The translations under genes and the position numbers were made by a program. Positions 35,166 through 44,545 of a stretch of 64,000 bases of DNA are shown here, piece after piece. The stretch is from an uncultured Bacteroidales bacterium. GTDB lineage: Bacteria > Bacteroidota > Bacteroidia > Bacteroidales > P3. The stretch covers positions 1 through 64,000 of the forward strand of contig CALDHX010000016.1 in NCBI GenBank assembly GCA_937901525.1, read 5' to 3'. Under the pieces are notes generated by a model. The model saw only the letters and a list, made by a program, of their open reading frames with translations, had not been told where the DNA came from and searched no databases. Position 1 is the stretch's first letter, and each line of letters begins with the position of its first letter.

Positions 35166-36872
35166 TTATTCTGTTTTATTGTTTGTTAGTTCGTTTGCTT
35201 TATCAAGTGCTTTTGATATGTGGTCAAATATGTATTCTTTTCCAAGATAATCGGCAAATCCACTCTTGTCTAATACTTTGTAAACCTCTTCTGTTACACC
35301 TGAAAGTATGATTTGTATTTTTTCGCTCTTGCTCTTATCGCATAGGCTTCTAAGGTTCTTCAATCCTGTTGAGTCTATAAAAGGTACTTTACGCATTCTT
35401 ATGATACGAACAGTTGGTTTATTCTTTTTAGAACGTGTACCTACTTCATCGAATTTGTTTGCTACTCCAAAGAAGAATGGTCCATCGATTTCGTAGATTT
35501 GTACTTGTTTATTTACTTTTTCATATACGCTTTCACTTTCTGAGTCTTCTGTTCTTTGTAGTTCGTCTTCAATTACCTTGATAGAAGATGTTTCCATTAC
35601 TCGTTTAATGAATAATACAAAGGCAATTAATAAACCTACTTCTATTGCAATTGTAAGGTCGAAGATAACTGTTAAGAAAAATGTTGTAAGAAGTACTACT
35701 ACATCACTCTTAGGGTTTTTAAATATTGCTTTAAATGAACGCCATTCACTCATATTGTATGCTACTACAACCAAGATTCCTGCAAGGCATGCAAAAGGTA
35801 TGTTTGCTGCAAGTGGCATTAAGAATAAGTAAATCAATAATAGGAATATTGCGTGAACAACACCTGCAATAGGGGTACGGCCTCCGTTGTTTATGTTTGC
35901 CATTGTACGTGCTATTGCTCCGGTTGCAGGAATTCCTCCAAAGAGTGGCGATACAAAGTTTGCAATTCCTTGTCCTATCAACTCAGTGTTTGAATGGTGT
36001 TTTTTTCCTGTTGCACCATCGGCTACCATTGCTGATAAAAGACTCTCAATTGCACAAAGTATTGCTATTGTAAAGGCTGGTGAGATTAGTCCTTTTATGC
36101 TTTCTATTGTGATTGCAGGAACCTCTGGCTTTGGAAGGGCTGCTCCACCGCTTAATTCAGGATAAACACTTCCTATTGTAGGAATAACGATTCCATAGTT
36201 TTTAAGAATGATTGTTGCTATTGTACATACTATAATGGCAATCAAAGAACCTGGAATTACTTTTGTTACTTTGCTCCATAGGAAAGAGATTGCAACAGTA
36301 AAGATTGCCATTATTGTAACTATTGGATTGATTGAATCGAAGTTTTGGAAATAACATATCCATTTTTCAATAAAGTTTGCTGGGACTTCGCCTGCTATTT
36401 CCAATCCAAAGAAGTCTTTTATTTGTGTTGAGAAGATTGTTAATGCAATACCTGAGGTAAATCCTACGATAATAGGGTATGGCATAAACTTAATTATGTC
36501 TCCAAACTTCAATATACCCATTAAAATTAGTAAAACGCCCGCTATGCAAGTTGCAATTGCTAATCCACTTGTGCCATATTCAGCTATAATTCCTGCAATA
36601 ATGACAATGAAGGCTCCTGTCGGACCTCCAATTTGCACATGTGAGCCTCCAAAGATTGATATTAAGACTCCGGCAATTATTGCTGTGATTAGACCTTGTT
36701 GAGGACTTACTCCCGATGCTATACCGAATGCAATTGCTAAGGGAATTGCAACAACTCCGACAATTATACCTGCTGTTAGGTCTTTGATAAATAGTTCTTT
36801 TGAGTAGTTTCTTGTTTTTATTAACTCAAAGAACTTTGGTCGAAAAATTTCATCAAGATTCAATTTTTTCAT
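35166..36872 (-). CDS. SulP family anion transporter with STAS domain
   Basis: A 568-aa SulP/SLC26 transporter. Residues 30-420 hold the multi-helix transport domain: VGVVAIPLAIAFGIASGVSPQQGLITAIIAG, GGSHVQIGGPTGAFIVI, and NFVSPLFGGIPATGAIARTMANINNGGRTPIAG. About 455-560 is a cytoplasmic STAS domain (VRIIRMRKVPFIDSTGLKNL, with the usual DSTG). Substrates in the family include sulfate, bicarbonate and dicarboxylates; not predictable here. A 21-bp array starts 2 bp upstream of the start codon, so the promoter, if present, lies within or beyond it. Confidence 0.93.
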   Translation of the reverse strand: MKKLNLDEIFRPKFFELIKTRNYSKELFIKDLTAGIIVGVVAIPLAIAFGIASGVSPQQGLITAIIAGVLISIFGGSHVQIGGPTGAFIVIIAGIIAEYGTSGLAIATCIAGVLLILMGILKFGDIIKFMPYPIIVGFTSGIALTIFSTQIKDFFGLEIAGEVPANFIEKWICYFQNFDSINPIVTIMAIFTVAISFLWSKVTKVIPGSLIAIIVCTIATIILKNYGIVIPTIGSVYPELSGGAALPKPEVPAITIESIKGLISPAFTIAILCAIESLLSAMVADGATGKKHHSNTELIGQGIANFVSPLFGGIPATGAIARTMANINNGGRTPIAGVVHAIFLLLIYLFLMPLAANIPFACLAGILVVVAYNMSEWRSFKAIFKNPKSDVVVLLTTFFLTVIFDLTIAIEVGLLIAFVLFIKRVMETSSIKVIEDELQRTEDSESESVYEKVNKQVQIYEIDGPFFFGVANKFDEVGTRSKKNKPTVRIIRMRKVPFIDSTGLKNLRSLCDKSKSEKIQIILSGVTEEVYKVLDKSGFADYLGKEYIFDHISKALDKANELTNNKTE

Positions 36873-36873
36873 T

Positions 36874-36985
36874 CTTTGTTTTTTTTAAATTTTTCTATGC
36901 TTTTTTATTTTTTTTTCTTTACTTTTTTTGATTTTTTCTTTACTTTTTTTGATTTTTTCTTTGCTTTTTTTCTAAAAATCAAGAG
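36874..36985 (-). repeat. 21-bp-phased array filling the sulP-sdaA gap
   Basis: CTTTG 36874, CTATG 36895, CTTTA 36917, CTTTA 36938, CTTTG 36959 and inverted CAAGA 36980: steps of 21 or 22 bp. It fills the whole space between the sulP start and the sdaA stop. The AAAG strand here is the minus strand, the coding strand of both genes. Confidence 0.75.
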
Positions 36986-38200
36986 TTATATTCTACAAAA
37001 GTTTTTTCCTACTACGGCTAATCCTCCTTCGGCAGTTTCTTTGTAAAGAGATGGTAGGTCTTTTCCTGTTTGTTTCATTGTTTCTACTACTTTGTCAAAT
37101 GAAATCACGTGATTGCCATCGGACATCATTGCATAAAGATTAGCATCTAAGGCTCTAAGTGCAGCGAAGGCATTTCTTTCAATGCAAGGTACTTGAACCA
37201 ATCCACAAACAGGGTCGCATGTTAATCCAAGGTGATGTTCAAGTCCTATTTCTGCTGCATATTCTATTTGTTGTGGTGTACCTCCAAAGAGTTGATTAGC
37301 TGCTGCGGCTGCCATTGAACAAGCTGAGCCGACTTCTCCTTGACAACCTACTTCTGCTCCTGAGATTGAGGCATTGTATTTTATTACATTGCCAATCAAT
37401 CCTGCGGTTGCTATTGAGCGAATTATTTGTTTGTCTGTAAATTCGTGTTCTGTGTTAAGGTGATATAAAACTGCGGGTACTATTCCACAAGAACCACATG
37501 TTGGGGCTGTAACTATTTTTCCTCCACTTGCGTTTTGTTCCGATACTGCTAAGGCGTAGGCTTGTACTAAGCATCTTCCTTTAAGTGAAGGCTTGTAACT
37601 TCTTGCTTTTGTGTAATAAGACATTGCTTTTCTTCTCAAACGCAATCCCCCTGGCAATACTCCTTCTTCGTTTAGTCCGTCTTCAACGGATTTTTTCATT
37701 ACTTGCAAGACTTCTGATAAATAATCCCAAATGTCATTGCTTTCAAATTCTTGGACATATTCCCAAAAAGTCAAGCCGTTTTCATCTATGTATTGAAGGA
37801 TTTCTGTTAGGTTGTGATGAGGATAGACTTCTTTTATTTCTAATCCTAAGTTTGAATCTTCTTCTATTACTTTTCCTCCTCCGATGCTATACATTGTTCT
37901 TTTTTGTAGTAGATTTCCGTTTTCATCAAAGGATTCAAACATCATAGCATTTGGGTGAAGGTCTAAAAAAATATCGCTTTTCCAATGTATTTTTGTTCTT
38001 TCTCTTCCTAATACATCTAATATTGCTTGATCTGTTAAGTGTCCTTTTCCGGTTGCTGCTAAGGAACCATAAAGTGTTATTTCAAAATGCTTTGCTTCAA
38101 TATTATCTTTTAAAAATAATTCAGAGGCTTTTCTTGGTCCCATAGTATGTGAACTCGAAGGGCCATAGCCGATTCTAAATATTTCTCTTATACTTTCCAT
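36986..38200 (-). CDS. sdaA: L-serine ammonia-lyase, iron-sulfur type
   Basis: Converts serine to pyruvate and ammonia using a [4Fe-4S] cluster. The 404-aa single chain joins the beta domain (GPSSSHTMGPRKASELFL near the N-terminus) and the alpha domain, whose cysteines appear in APTCGSCGIVPAVL, GCQGEVGSACSMAAA and HHLGLTCDPVCGLVQVPCIERNA. Consistent with amino-acid fermentation by this organism. A -7 box for it and one for alaS lie back to back in the short divergent gap. Confidence 0.96.
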   Translation of the reverse strand: MESIREIFRIGYGPSSSHTMGPRKASELFLKDNIEAKHFEITLYGSLAATGKGHLTDQAILDVLGRERTKIHWKSDIFLDLHPNAMMFESFDENGNLLQKRTMYSIGGGKVIEEDSNLGLEIKEVYPHHNLTEILQYIDENGLTFWEYVQEFESNDIWDYLSEVLQVMKKSVEDGLNEEGVLPGGLRLRRKAMSYYTKARSYKPSLKGRCLVQAYALAVSEQNASGGKIVTAPTCGSCGIVPAVLYHLNTEHEFTDKQIIRSIATAGLIGNVIKYNASISGAEVGCQGEVGSACSMAAAAANQLFGGTPQQIEYAAEIGLEHHLGLTCDPVCGLVQVPCIERNAFAALRALDANLYAMMSDGNHVISFDKVVETMKQTGKDLPSLYKETAEGGLAVVGKNFCRI

Positions 38201-38225
38201 AGTATTTTTTTAGTATTTCAGCCTG

Positions 38226-38233
38226 CAAAATTA
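38226..38233 (-). promoter_or_regulatory. -7 box (TAATTTTG) of sdaA
   Basis: TAATTTTG on the minus strand, 25 bp before the sdaA start. It is 12 bp from the alaS -7 box on the other strand, so the two promoters overlap. Confidence 0.6.
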
Positions 38234-38245
38234 CAAAATATTTCG

Positions 38246-38253
38246 TATCTTTG
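38246..38253 (+). promoter_or_regulatory. -7 box (TATCTTTG) of alaS
   Basis: TATCTTTG on the plus strand, 33 bp before the alaS ATG at 38287. Confidence 0.6.
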
Positions 38254-38286
38254 CACGTTTTAATAATCTTTTAATATTATAGAATT

Positions 38287-40899
38287 ATGACATCTTATGA
38301 GATAAGAAAGACCTTTCTTGATTTTTTTGCGTCAAAAGGTCATACAATAGTTGCTTCTTCACCTATAACAGTGAAAAACGATCCTACATTATTATTTACT
38401 AATGCGGGAATGAATCAATTTAAGGATATATTCTTGGGAAATGTTACAAAACCTTATCCTTCGGCAGCAGATTCTCAAAAATGTTTGAGAGTAAGTGGTA
38501 AACATAATGATTTGGAAGAAGTAGGACACGATACTTATCATCATACTATGTTTGAAATGTTGGGTAATTGGTCTTTTGGCGATTACTTTAAAAAAGATGC
38601 AATAGCATACGCTTGGGAACTTCTTACAAAGGTTTATGCAATAGATAAAGATAGGATATATGTAACCGTTTTTGGAGGAGATGATAAAGACGGATTGAAG
38701 GCAGATAATGAAGCTTATGATTATTGGAAAGAATGGATTGCAGAGGATAGAATAATATTTGGAAGTAAAAAGGATAATTTTTGGGAAATGGGTGAAACAG
38801 GACCTTGTGGAGGGTGTTCTGAAATTCATGTTGATTTAAGAGATGATGAAGATAGAAAGAAAATAGATGGCAAAGATTTAGTAAATAAAGATAATCCATT
38901 GGTTATTGAAATTTGGAACCTTGTATTTATGGAATTTAATCGTATGGCTGATGGAAGTCTTGTGCCATTGAAAGAAAAGAATATTGATACAGGTATGGGA
39001 TTTGAACGTCTTTGTATGGTTTTACAAGGCAAAAAGTCAAATTACGATACTGACGTTTTCCAACCAATGATTCAATTCTTAGCAAAGCAGGCAAAGGTTG
39101 TGTATTCTGAAAATAAGGAAAAAGATGTTGCAATGAGAGTTTGTGCAGACCATATTAGAGCAATATCTTTTGCAATAGCAGACGGACAACTTCCTTCTAA
39201 TGCAAAGGCTGGTTATGTTATTAGAAGAATACTTCGTAGAGCAGTGAGATATGGATATACTTTCCTTAATTTTACAGAACCTTTCTTATATAAATTGGTA
39301 GATGTGTTGGTAAAACAAATGGGAGAACAATATCCTGAAATAAAACAACAACAAGCCTTAATAGAAAAAATAGTAAAAGAGGAAGAACAATCATTTTTGC
39401 GTACACTTTCAAACGGTATTATGAAGTTTGAAAAGTATGTTTCTCAAAGACAAGATAAAATAATTGATGGAGATTTTGCTTTTGAATTGTTTGATACTTA
39501 CGGATTCCCTATTGACTTGACAGAACTTATGGCAAGTGAAAAAGGATATAAAGTAGATATGCAAGGATTTGAAAAAAATCTTGCAGCACAAAAAGAACGT
39601 TCTAAAAATGCAGCAAAAAGTTCAGCAGAAGATTGGGTAATGGTTAGAGATTTTGAAGGATTGGGAGAATTTCTTGGATATGACACTTGTAAGGCTTCTG
39701 CAAACTTATTAAGATACCGTAAAGTAAGTACAAAAACAGCAACAAATTATCAATTGGTATTTGATCAAACTCCATTCTATGCAGAAATGGGAGGACAAGT
39801 AGGTGATAGTGGATACATAACAAATGGAGAAGAAAAAATAGAAATAATAGATACACAAAAAGAAAACAAACTTACATTACATATAGTTAAGAAATTGCCT
39901 GAGAATTTAGAAGCAGAATTTGAACTTGTAGTTAATCAAAACAAAAGAAGAGCAATAGAGGCTAATCACACTGCAACTCACTTGTTACATTATGCTTTAA
40001 GAAAGGTTTTAGGCTCACACGTAGAACAAAAAGGTTCGTATGTCAATGATCAAAGACTTCGTTTTGACTTTTCACATCCAAGTAAACTTTCATCAGAAGA
40101 GTTGCGTCAAGTAGAAAAACTTGTGAACTCTATGATAAGAGAAGATTATCACATAGAAGATTTTCGTGAAATAGACATAAAACAAGCTCAAGAAATGGGA
40201 GCAATGGCTTTATTTGGTGAAAAGTATGGAGATAAGGTTCGTTGCGTAAGATTTGGTGAAAGTATTGAGCTTTGTGGAGGAACACATGCAAGTTCAACAG
40301 GACGAATTGGAATGATTAGCATAGTAAACGAAACAGCCGTTGCAGCAGGTGTAAGAAGAATAGAAGCCGTTACAGGAGAGGTTTGCGAAGAACATTTAAA
40401 TAAAATAGAAGATACACTAAAAGAAGTACAATCATTATTTGCTGCAAGTCCAAATATAGTAAACACTATCAAAAAACTAATAGAAGATAATAATCAATTA
40501 AAATCGGAATTAGACGCTTTCCAAAAAGAAAAAATATCTTCATTATATGATAGCCTACAATCGCAAATAAAAGCCGAAAACGAAGTAGATGTTTTGTCAT
40601 TAAATACATCTAATCTTCCAGCAGATGGAGTGAAAGATTTAGCATTTCGTTTCAGAGCGAGCAATCCAAGAATATGTTTCATAGGATATGGAGAAAGTGA
40701 AGGAAAAGTTAATCTAACACTTATGCTTGGAGAAGAAATAGTAGAAAAAGGTAAAGATGCTTCAAAAATAATCAGAGAAGTATCTAAGGAAATCAAAGGT
40801 GGTGGAGGTGGACAAAAACACTTCGCAACAGCAGGTGGTAAAGACGCTTCTGGATTAGAAAAAGCAGTAGGACTAATCAAGGAAATAATATTAGCATAA
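38287..40899 (+). CDS. alaS: Alanyl-tRNA synthetase
   Basis: Class II synthetase charging tRNA-Ala. The 870-aa chain is complete: catalytic domain (FFASKGHTIVASS, GMNQFKDIFLG, GYVIRRILRRAVRYGY), editing domain with HTATHLLHYALRKVLG and the zinc motif CGGTHASSTGRIG, then a coiled coil and the C-Ala end GGGGGQKHFATAGGKD. It starts a plus-strand run with typA 25 bp downstream. Confidence 0.98.
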   Translation: MTSYEIRKTFLDFFASKGHTIVASSPITVKNDPTLLFTNAGMNQFKDIFLGNVTKPYPSAADSQKCLRVSGKHNDLEEVGHDTYHHTMFEMLGNWSFGDYFKKDAIAYAWELLTKVYAIDKDRIYVTVFGGDDKDGLKADNEAYDYWKEWIAEDRIIFGSKKDNFWEMGETGPCGGCSEIHVDLRDDEDRKKIDGKDLVNKDNPLVIEIWNLVFMEFNRMADGSLVPLKEKNIDTGMGFERLCMVLQGKKSNYDTDVFQPMIQFLAKQAKVVYSENKEKDVAMRVCADHIRAISFAIADGQLPSNAKAGYVIRRILRRAVRYGYTFLNFTEPFLYKLVDVLVKQMGEQYPEIKQQQALIEKIVKEEEQSFLRTLSNGIMKFEKYVSQRQDKIIDGDFAFELFDTYGFPIDLTELMASEKGYKVDMQGFEKNLAAQKERSKNAAKSSAEDWVMVRDFEGLGEFLGYDTCKASANLLRYRKVSTKTATNYQLVFDQTPFYAEMGGQVGDSGYITNGEEKIEIIDTQKENKLTLHIVKKLPENLEAEFELVVNQNKRRAIEANHTATHLLHYALRKVLGSHVEQKGSYVNDQRLRFDFSHPSKLSSEELRQVEKLVNSMIREDYHIEDFREIDIKQAQEMGAMALFGEKYGDKVRCVRFGESIELCGGTHASSTGRIGMISIVNETAVAAGVRRIEAVTGEVCEEHLNKIEDTLKEVQSLFAASPNIVNTIKKLIEDNNQLKSELDAFQKEKISSLYDSLQSQIKAENEVDVLSLNTSNLPADGVKDLAFRFRASNPRICFIGYGESEGKVNLTLMLGEEIVEKGKDASKIIREVSKEIKGGGGGQKHFATAGGKDASGLEKAVGLIKEIILA

Positions 40900-40924
40900 T
40901 AATTATTGTAATTTTTAAACAACG

Positions 40925-42739
40925 ATGCAAAATATAAGAAACGTAGCAATTATAGCCCATGTTGACCATGGAAAGACAACGCTTGTTGATAGAATGCTTC
41001 ATCAAGCGAAATTATTTAGAGAAAACCAAGAAACAAAAGATTTAATCTTAGATAATAACGACTTAGAGCGTGAAAGAGGAATTACAATTCTTTCAAAGAA
41101 TGTTTCTATTCGTTATAAGGATTTTAAAATAAATATAATCGATACTCCGGGCCACAGCGATTTTGGTGGAGAAGTAGAAAGAGTGTTGAATATGGCAGAC
41201 GGAGTGTTGTTGGTTGTTGATGCTTTTGAAGGACCGATGCCACAAACACGTTTCGTTCTTCAAAAAGCAATTGAATTAAACCTTAAACCAATAGTTGTTA
41301 TCAATAAGGTAGATAAGCCAAATTGTAATCCAATTGAAACACAAGAGAAAGTATTTGACTTAATGTTTAACCTTGGAGCAACAGAAGAACAATTGGATTT
41401 CCCAACCGTTTATGGTTCATCAAAACAAGGTTGGATGAGTGAAGATTGGCAAAAACCAACAGAAGATGTTTCTTATCTTTTGGATCAAATCATAGAACAT
41501 ATTCCAGCATATAAAACCACAGAGGGAACAACTCAACTAATGATTTCCTCACTCGACTTTTCTTCATACGTAGGTCGTATTGCAGTTGGAAGATTACATA
41601 GAGGAACTCTTATAGCAGGTCAAGATGTAACCTTAGCAAAAGCAAATGGAGAAACGTTACGTTCAAAAATTAAAGAACTATATGTTTTTGAAGGCTTAGC
41701 AAAAGAAAAAATCAAATCAGAAGTACACGCAGGAGAAATATGTGCAATATTAGGATTAGAAAACTTTGATATTGGAGATACGGTTTGTGATGCAGAAAAT
41801 CCAGAACCATTAAAACCAATAAAAGTTGATGACCCTACAATGAGTATGCTTTTCACTATCAATAATTCTCCTTTCTATGGAAAAGACGGAAAGTTTGTTA
41901 CCTCACGCCATTTAAGAGAAAGACTTTACGCAGAATTAGAAAAAAACCTTGCAATGCGTATTGAAGAAACAGATTCACCAGATTCATTGATAGTTTACGG
42001 AAGAGGTATTCTGCATCTTTCAATTCTTATTGAAACAATGCGTAGAGAAGGATACGAACTTCAAGTAGGACAACCAAAAGTAATAATAAAAGAAATAGAT
42101 GGCGTAAAATGTGAACCTGTTGAACAACTAACGATTGTTGTGCCAGACGCTTTTGCAGGAAAAGTAATAGAATTGGTAACAATGCGTAAGGGGGAAATCG
42201 ATTCAATAGAACCACAAGGCGACAGAACACACTTAGAATTTACAATACCTTCAAGAGGAATCATAGGATTGAGAAATAATGTGCTTACAGTTTCAGAAGG
42301 AGAAGCAATAATGGCACATAGATTAAAAGGATATGAACCTTGGAAAGGAGAAATCGGAGGAAGAAGAATGGGAGCCTTGATTGCAAAAGAAACAGGTCCA
42401 GCAATAGAATACTCAATCAATAAATTACAAGACAGAGGACGTTTCTTTGTTTCACCGGGCGAAGAAGTTTATACAGGAATGGTAGTTGGAGAAGGAATCC
42501 GTCCTGATGACATAGTTGTAAATCTAACAATCACAAAGAAACTTTCAAATATGCGTTCAGCAGGAGCAGATGAAAAAGTAAGCATTGCACCGGCTACAAA
42601 ATTCTCCTTAGAAGAATCAATGGAATACATAGGAGAAGACGAATACTTAGAAATTACACCAAATCATTTACGTATAAGAAAAATACTTCTTGATGAAGTA
42701 GCAAGAAAAAGAGCAGCAAACGCAGCTCAAAAAGAATAA
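40925..42739 (+). CDS. typA: Ribosome-associated GTPase TypA/BipA
   Basis: A 604-aa translational GTPase of the elongation factor family, associated with ribosome assembly and stress. G1 is AHVDHGKTTLVDRML (12-26), the switch contains ERERGITIL, G3 is DTPGHSDFGGEVERVL and G4 is NKVDKP. The C-terminal half shows the BipA-specific EPWKGEIGGRRMGALI and GRFFVSPGEEVYTGMVVGE. It follows alaS by 25 bp. Confidence 0.97.
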   Translation: MQNIRNVAIIAHVDHGKTTLVDRMLHQAKLFRENQETKDLILDNNDLERERGITILSKNVSIRYKDFKINIIDTPGHSDFGGEVERVLNMADGVLLVVDAFEGPMPQTRFVLQKAIELNLKPIVVINKVDKPNCNPIETQEKVFDLMFNLGATEEQLDFPTVYGSSKQGWMSEDWQKPTEDVSYLLDQIIEHIPAYKTTEGTTQLMISSLDFSSYVGRIAVGRLHRGTLIAGQDVTLAKANGETLRSKIKELYVFEGLAKEKIKSEVHAGEICAILGLENFDIGDTVCDAENPEPLKPIKVDDPTMSMLFTINNSPFYGKDGKFVTSRHLRERLYAELEKNLAMRIEETDSPDSLIVYGRGILHLSILIETMRREGYELQVGQPKVIIKEIDGVKCEPVEQLTIVVPDAFAGKVIELVTMRKGEIDSIEPQGDRTHLEFTIPSRGIIGLRNNVLTVSEGEAIMAHRLKGYEPWKGEIGGRRMGALIAKETGPAIEYSINKLQDRGRFFVSPGEEVYTGMVVGEGIRPDDIVVNLTITKKLSNMRSAGADEKVSIAPATKFSLEESMEYIGEDEYLEITPNHLRIRKILLDEVARKRAANAAQKE

Positions 42740-42747
42740 AAAGAAAG

Positions 42748-43098
42748 ATAAGTGCGGCATTGTTCTATCGCTGGAAGTAAAACTTCGAGAGGAAAGTCCG
42801 AGCAACACAGAGCATCATACTACCTAACGGGTAGGCAAGTTGAAGAAACTTGACAGCAAGTGCCACAGAAAATAACCGCCTTGCAAAAGGTAAGGGTGAA
42901 AATGTGAGGTAAGAGCTCACGGTTTGATTTAGTGATAAGTCAAATGGGTAAACCTTATGAGTTGAAAGACCAAGTATATCGGAAAATAGGGGCTGCTCGT
43001 CCTTTCCGAGGGGTAGGTCGTTAGAGACTTATCGTGAGATAAGTAGTAGATTAATGATAGAACTCGACAGAACTCGGCTTATAGATGTCGCACTTTCT
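42748..43098 (+). ncRNA. rnpB: RNase P RNA (bacterial class A)
   Basis: Catalytic RNA of RNase P. Conserved blocks are the P4-forming GAGGAAAGTCCGAGC (from about 42789) and the distal ACAGAA..ACCGCC block (from about 42865), followed by the late AGAACTCGACAGAACTCGGCTTA. The outer stem P1 is AAGTGCGGCAT at 42750 against ATGTCGCACTT ending near 43095, with a T-run after it serving as terminator. It lies 8 bp after typA. Exact ends are estimated. Confidence 0.93.
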
Positions 43099-43160
43099 TT
43101 TTTTTTATCAAAAAATCGCAAAAGAAAAACAAAATTCCTTTAAATAGTGTCATAGAGTTG

Positions 43161-43688
43161 ATGAAATTAACAGAAAAAGAACTCGTAGAAAAGTGTATTA
43201 AGAAGAATCCCAAAGCACAAAAGGCACTATATGACACTTATTCATCAATGCTTTTTGGTATTTGTTTGAGATATGCTCGCAATCGTCAAGATGCCGAGGA
43301 TATGTTTCAAGATGCTTTTATTAAGGCTTTTGATCAAATTCATAAATACAACTTTCAAGGACCCTTAGGTGCATGGTTGAGAAAACTCTTTGTTAATTTC
43401 GCACTCAATTACTATCGTTACGACAAAACAAACTTAAACACCGACTTAGAATCAATAGCAATAGGAGAATTACCCTTGCAATTAGATGAAATATCAAATC
43501 AAGAAATACTCGAAGCCATAAATCAACTACCCGATAGACAAAGAATAATTTTCAATATGGTAGAAATAGAAGGCTATTCCTATAAAGAAATCTCGCAACA
43601 ACTACAAGAAAATGAAAGCACTCTAAGAGGATTAAATTACAAAGCAAAGAATAATTTAAAAAACATATTAATAAAGCAAAACAAATAG
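43161..43688 (+). CDS. ECF-type RNA polymerase sigma factor
   Basis: A 175-aa sigma-70 family factor of the ECF group. Region 2 contains YARNRQDAEDMFQDAFIKAFDQIHKY, and region 4 contains LPDRQRIIFNMVEIEGYSYKEISQQLQENESTLRGLNYKAKNNLK with the HTH. I take the ATG at 43161; the TTG just before it only adds one residue. The downstream gene (4-bp gap) encodes a membrane protein that is likely its anti-sigma factor. Confidence 0.93.
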   Translation: MKLTEKELVEKCIKKNPKAQKALYDTYSSMLFGICLRYARNRQDAEDMFQDAFIKAFDQIHKYNFQGPLGAWLRKLFVNFALNYYRYDKTNLNTDLESIAIGELPLQLDEISNQEILEAINQLPDRQRIIFNMVEIEGYSYKEISQQLQENESTLRGLNYKAKNNLKNILIKQNK

Positions 43689-43692
43689 AAAT

Positions 43693-44514
43693 ATGGAAAA
43701 TAAGGACTTTAATTTTGAAGAAATAAAAAGACGATTAGAAAACTACGAAGAAGCACCTAATCCAAAAATGTGGCAAAAAATAGAAAAACAAATACAGCCC
43801 AATAATTTTTTCTTAAAGACAGCAATCTTAGTAAGCTCTCTTTTGCTTGTAGCCTTTGTAGGAGTGTTGATTTTTACACCATCGCAAGAACCTCAAACAA
43901 AGCAAATTACACAAACCACTAAGATAGAAAAAACAGTTGTAAAACAACAAGAAAAAAAATCAAAGAAAAATGAAAATTTTTCAAAGAAAAAAATAGAAAA
44001 AACAAAGGAAAAATTGGAAAAATCAAAGGAAAATTTTGAGCAAACAAATCTTGTTGAACAACAAGTAGTTAAAGTAGAAACAAAAGAAGTAAAACCAATA
44101 GAAGTAAAACAAGAGCCTCAAATACAAATTCCTCAAATAGTGGAACCAAAGCCACAAAAAACTATTAAAAAAGAAGAAATTAAGCCCATAGTAGAACAAA
44201 AAGTAGAAAAATCACCTGAGGTAGAAGAGCAAATTCAAAAAGTAAGAATAGAAATGCCAAATGCCTTCACACCAAATTCAGGAGATAGAAACAGCATATT
44301 TAAGCCAGCAAACATAGAATTGAAAGAATTTAGAATGGATATTTACAATTCTAATGGCGTGATGATGTTTACAACAAACAACATAGAAGAAGGTTGGGAC
44401 GGAACCTACAAAGGCAATCCACAACCAATGGCAGTCTATGTCTATATAGTGAAATTCACAAATAAAAACGGTGTAACTGCAACTCAAAAAGGCGAATTGA
44501 TGCTTATAAGATAA
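43693..44514 (+). CDS. Putative membrane anti-sigma factor with T9SS type B-like C-terminal domain
   Basis: A 273-aa protein with no signal peptide. Residues 1-38 are cytoplasmic (EEIKRRLENYEEAPNPKMWQKIEKQI resembles the N-terminus of ECF anti-sigma proteins), 39-62 are one transmembrane helix, 66-185 a charged Lys/Glu/Pro linker, and 186-273 a gliding-motility-type (type B) T9SS C-terminal domain: MPNAFTPNSGDRNSIFKP, FRMDIYNSNGVMMF, GWDGTYKGNPQPMAVYVYIV. With only a signal anchor this protein should stay in the inner membrane with the domain in the periplasm, an unusual place for a sorting domain. Residues about 88-116 are heptads written in a 21-bp A-rich repeat. It pairs with the sigma gene 4 bp upstream. 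Confidence 0.75.
   Translation: MENKDFNFEEIKRRLENYEEAPNPKMWQKIEKQIQPNNFFLKTAILVSSLLLVAFVGVLIFTPSQEPQTKQITQTTKIEKTVVKQQEKKSKKNENFSKKKIEKTKEKLEKSKENFEQTNLVEQQVVKVETKEVKPIEVKQEPQIQIPQIVEPKPQKTIKKEEIKPIVEQKVEKSPEVEEQIQKVRIEMPNAFTPNSGDRNSIFKPANIELKEFRMDIYNSNGVMMFTTNNIEEGWDGTYKGNPQPMAVYVYIVKFTNKNGVTATQKGELMLIR
43961..44044 (+). repeat. 21-bp CAAAG array inside a coding sequence
   Basis: CAAAG starts at 43961, 43982, 44003 and 44024, exactly 21 bp apart, in frame, so each unit is seven codons. The protein reads SKKNENF, SKKKIEK, TKEKLEK, SKENFEQ: a charged heptad. The same unit forms the intergenic arrays elsewhere in the window. Confidence 0.8.
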
Positions 44515-44545
44515 GAAATCATTTGTTAAATTCATATAAAATGCC

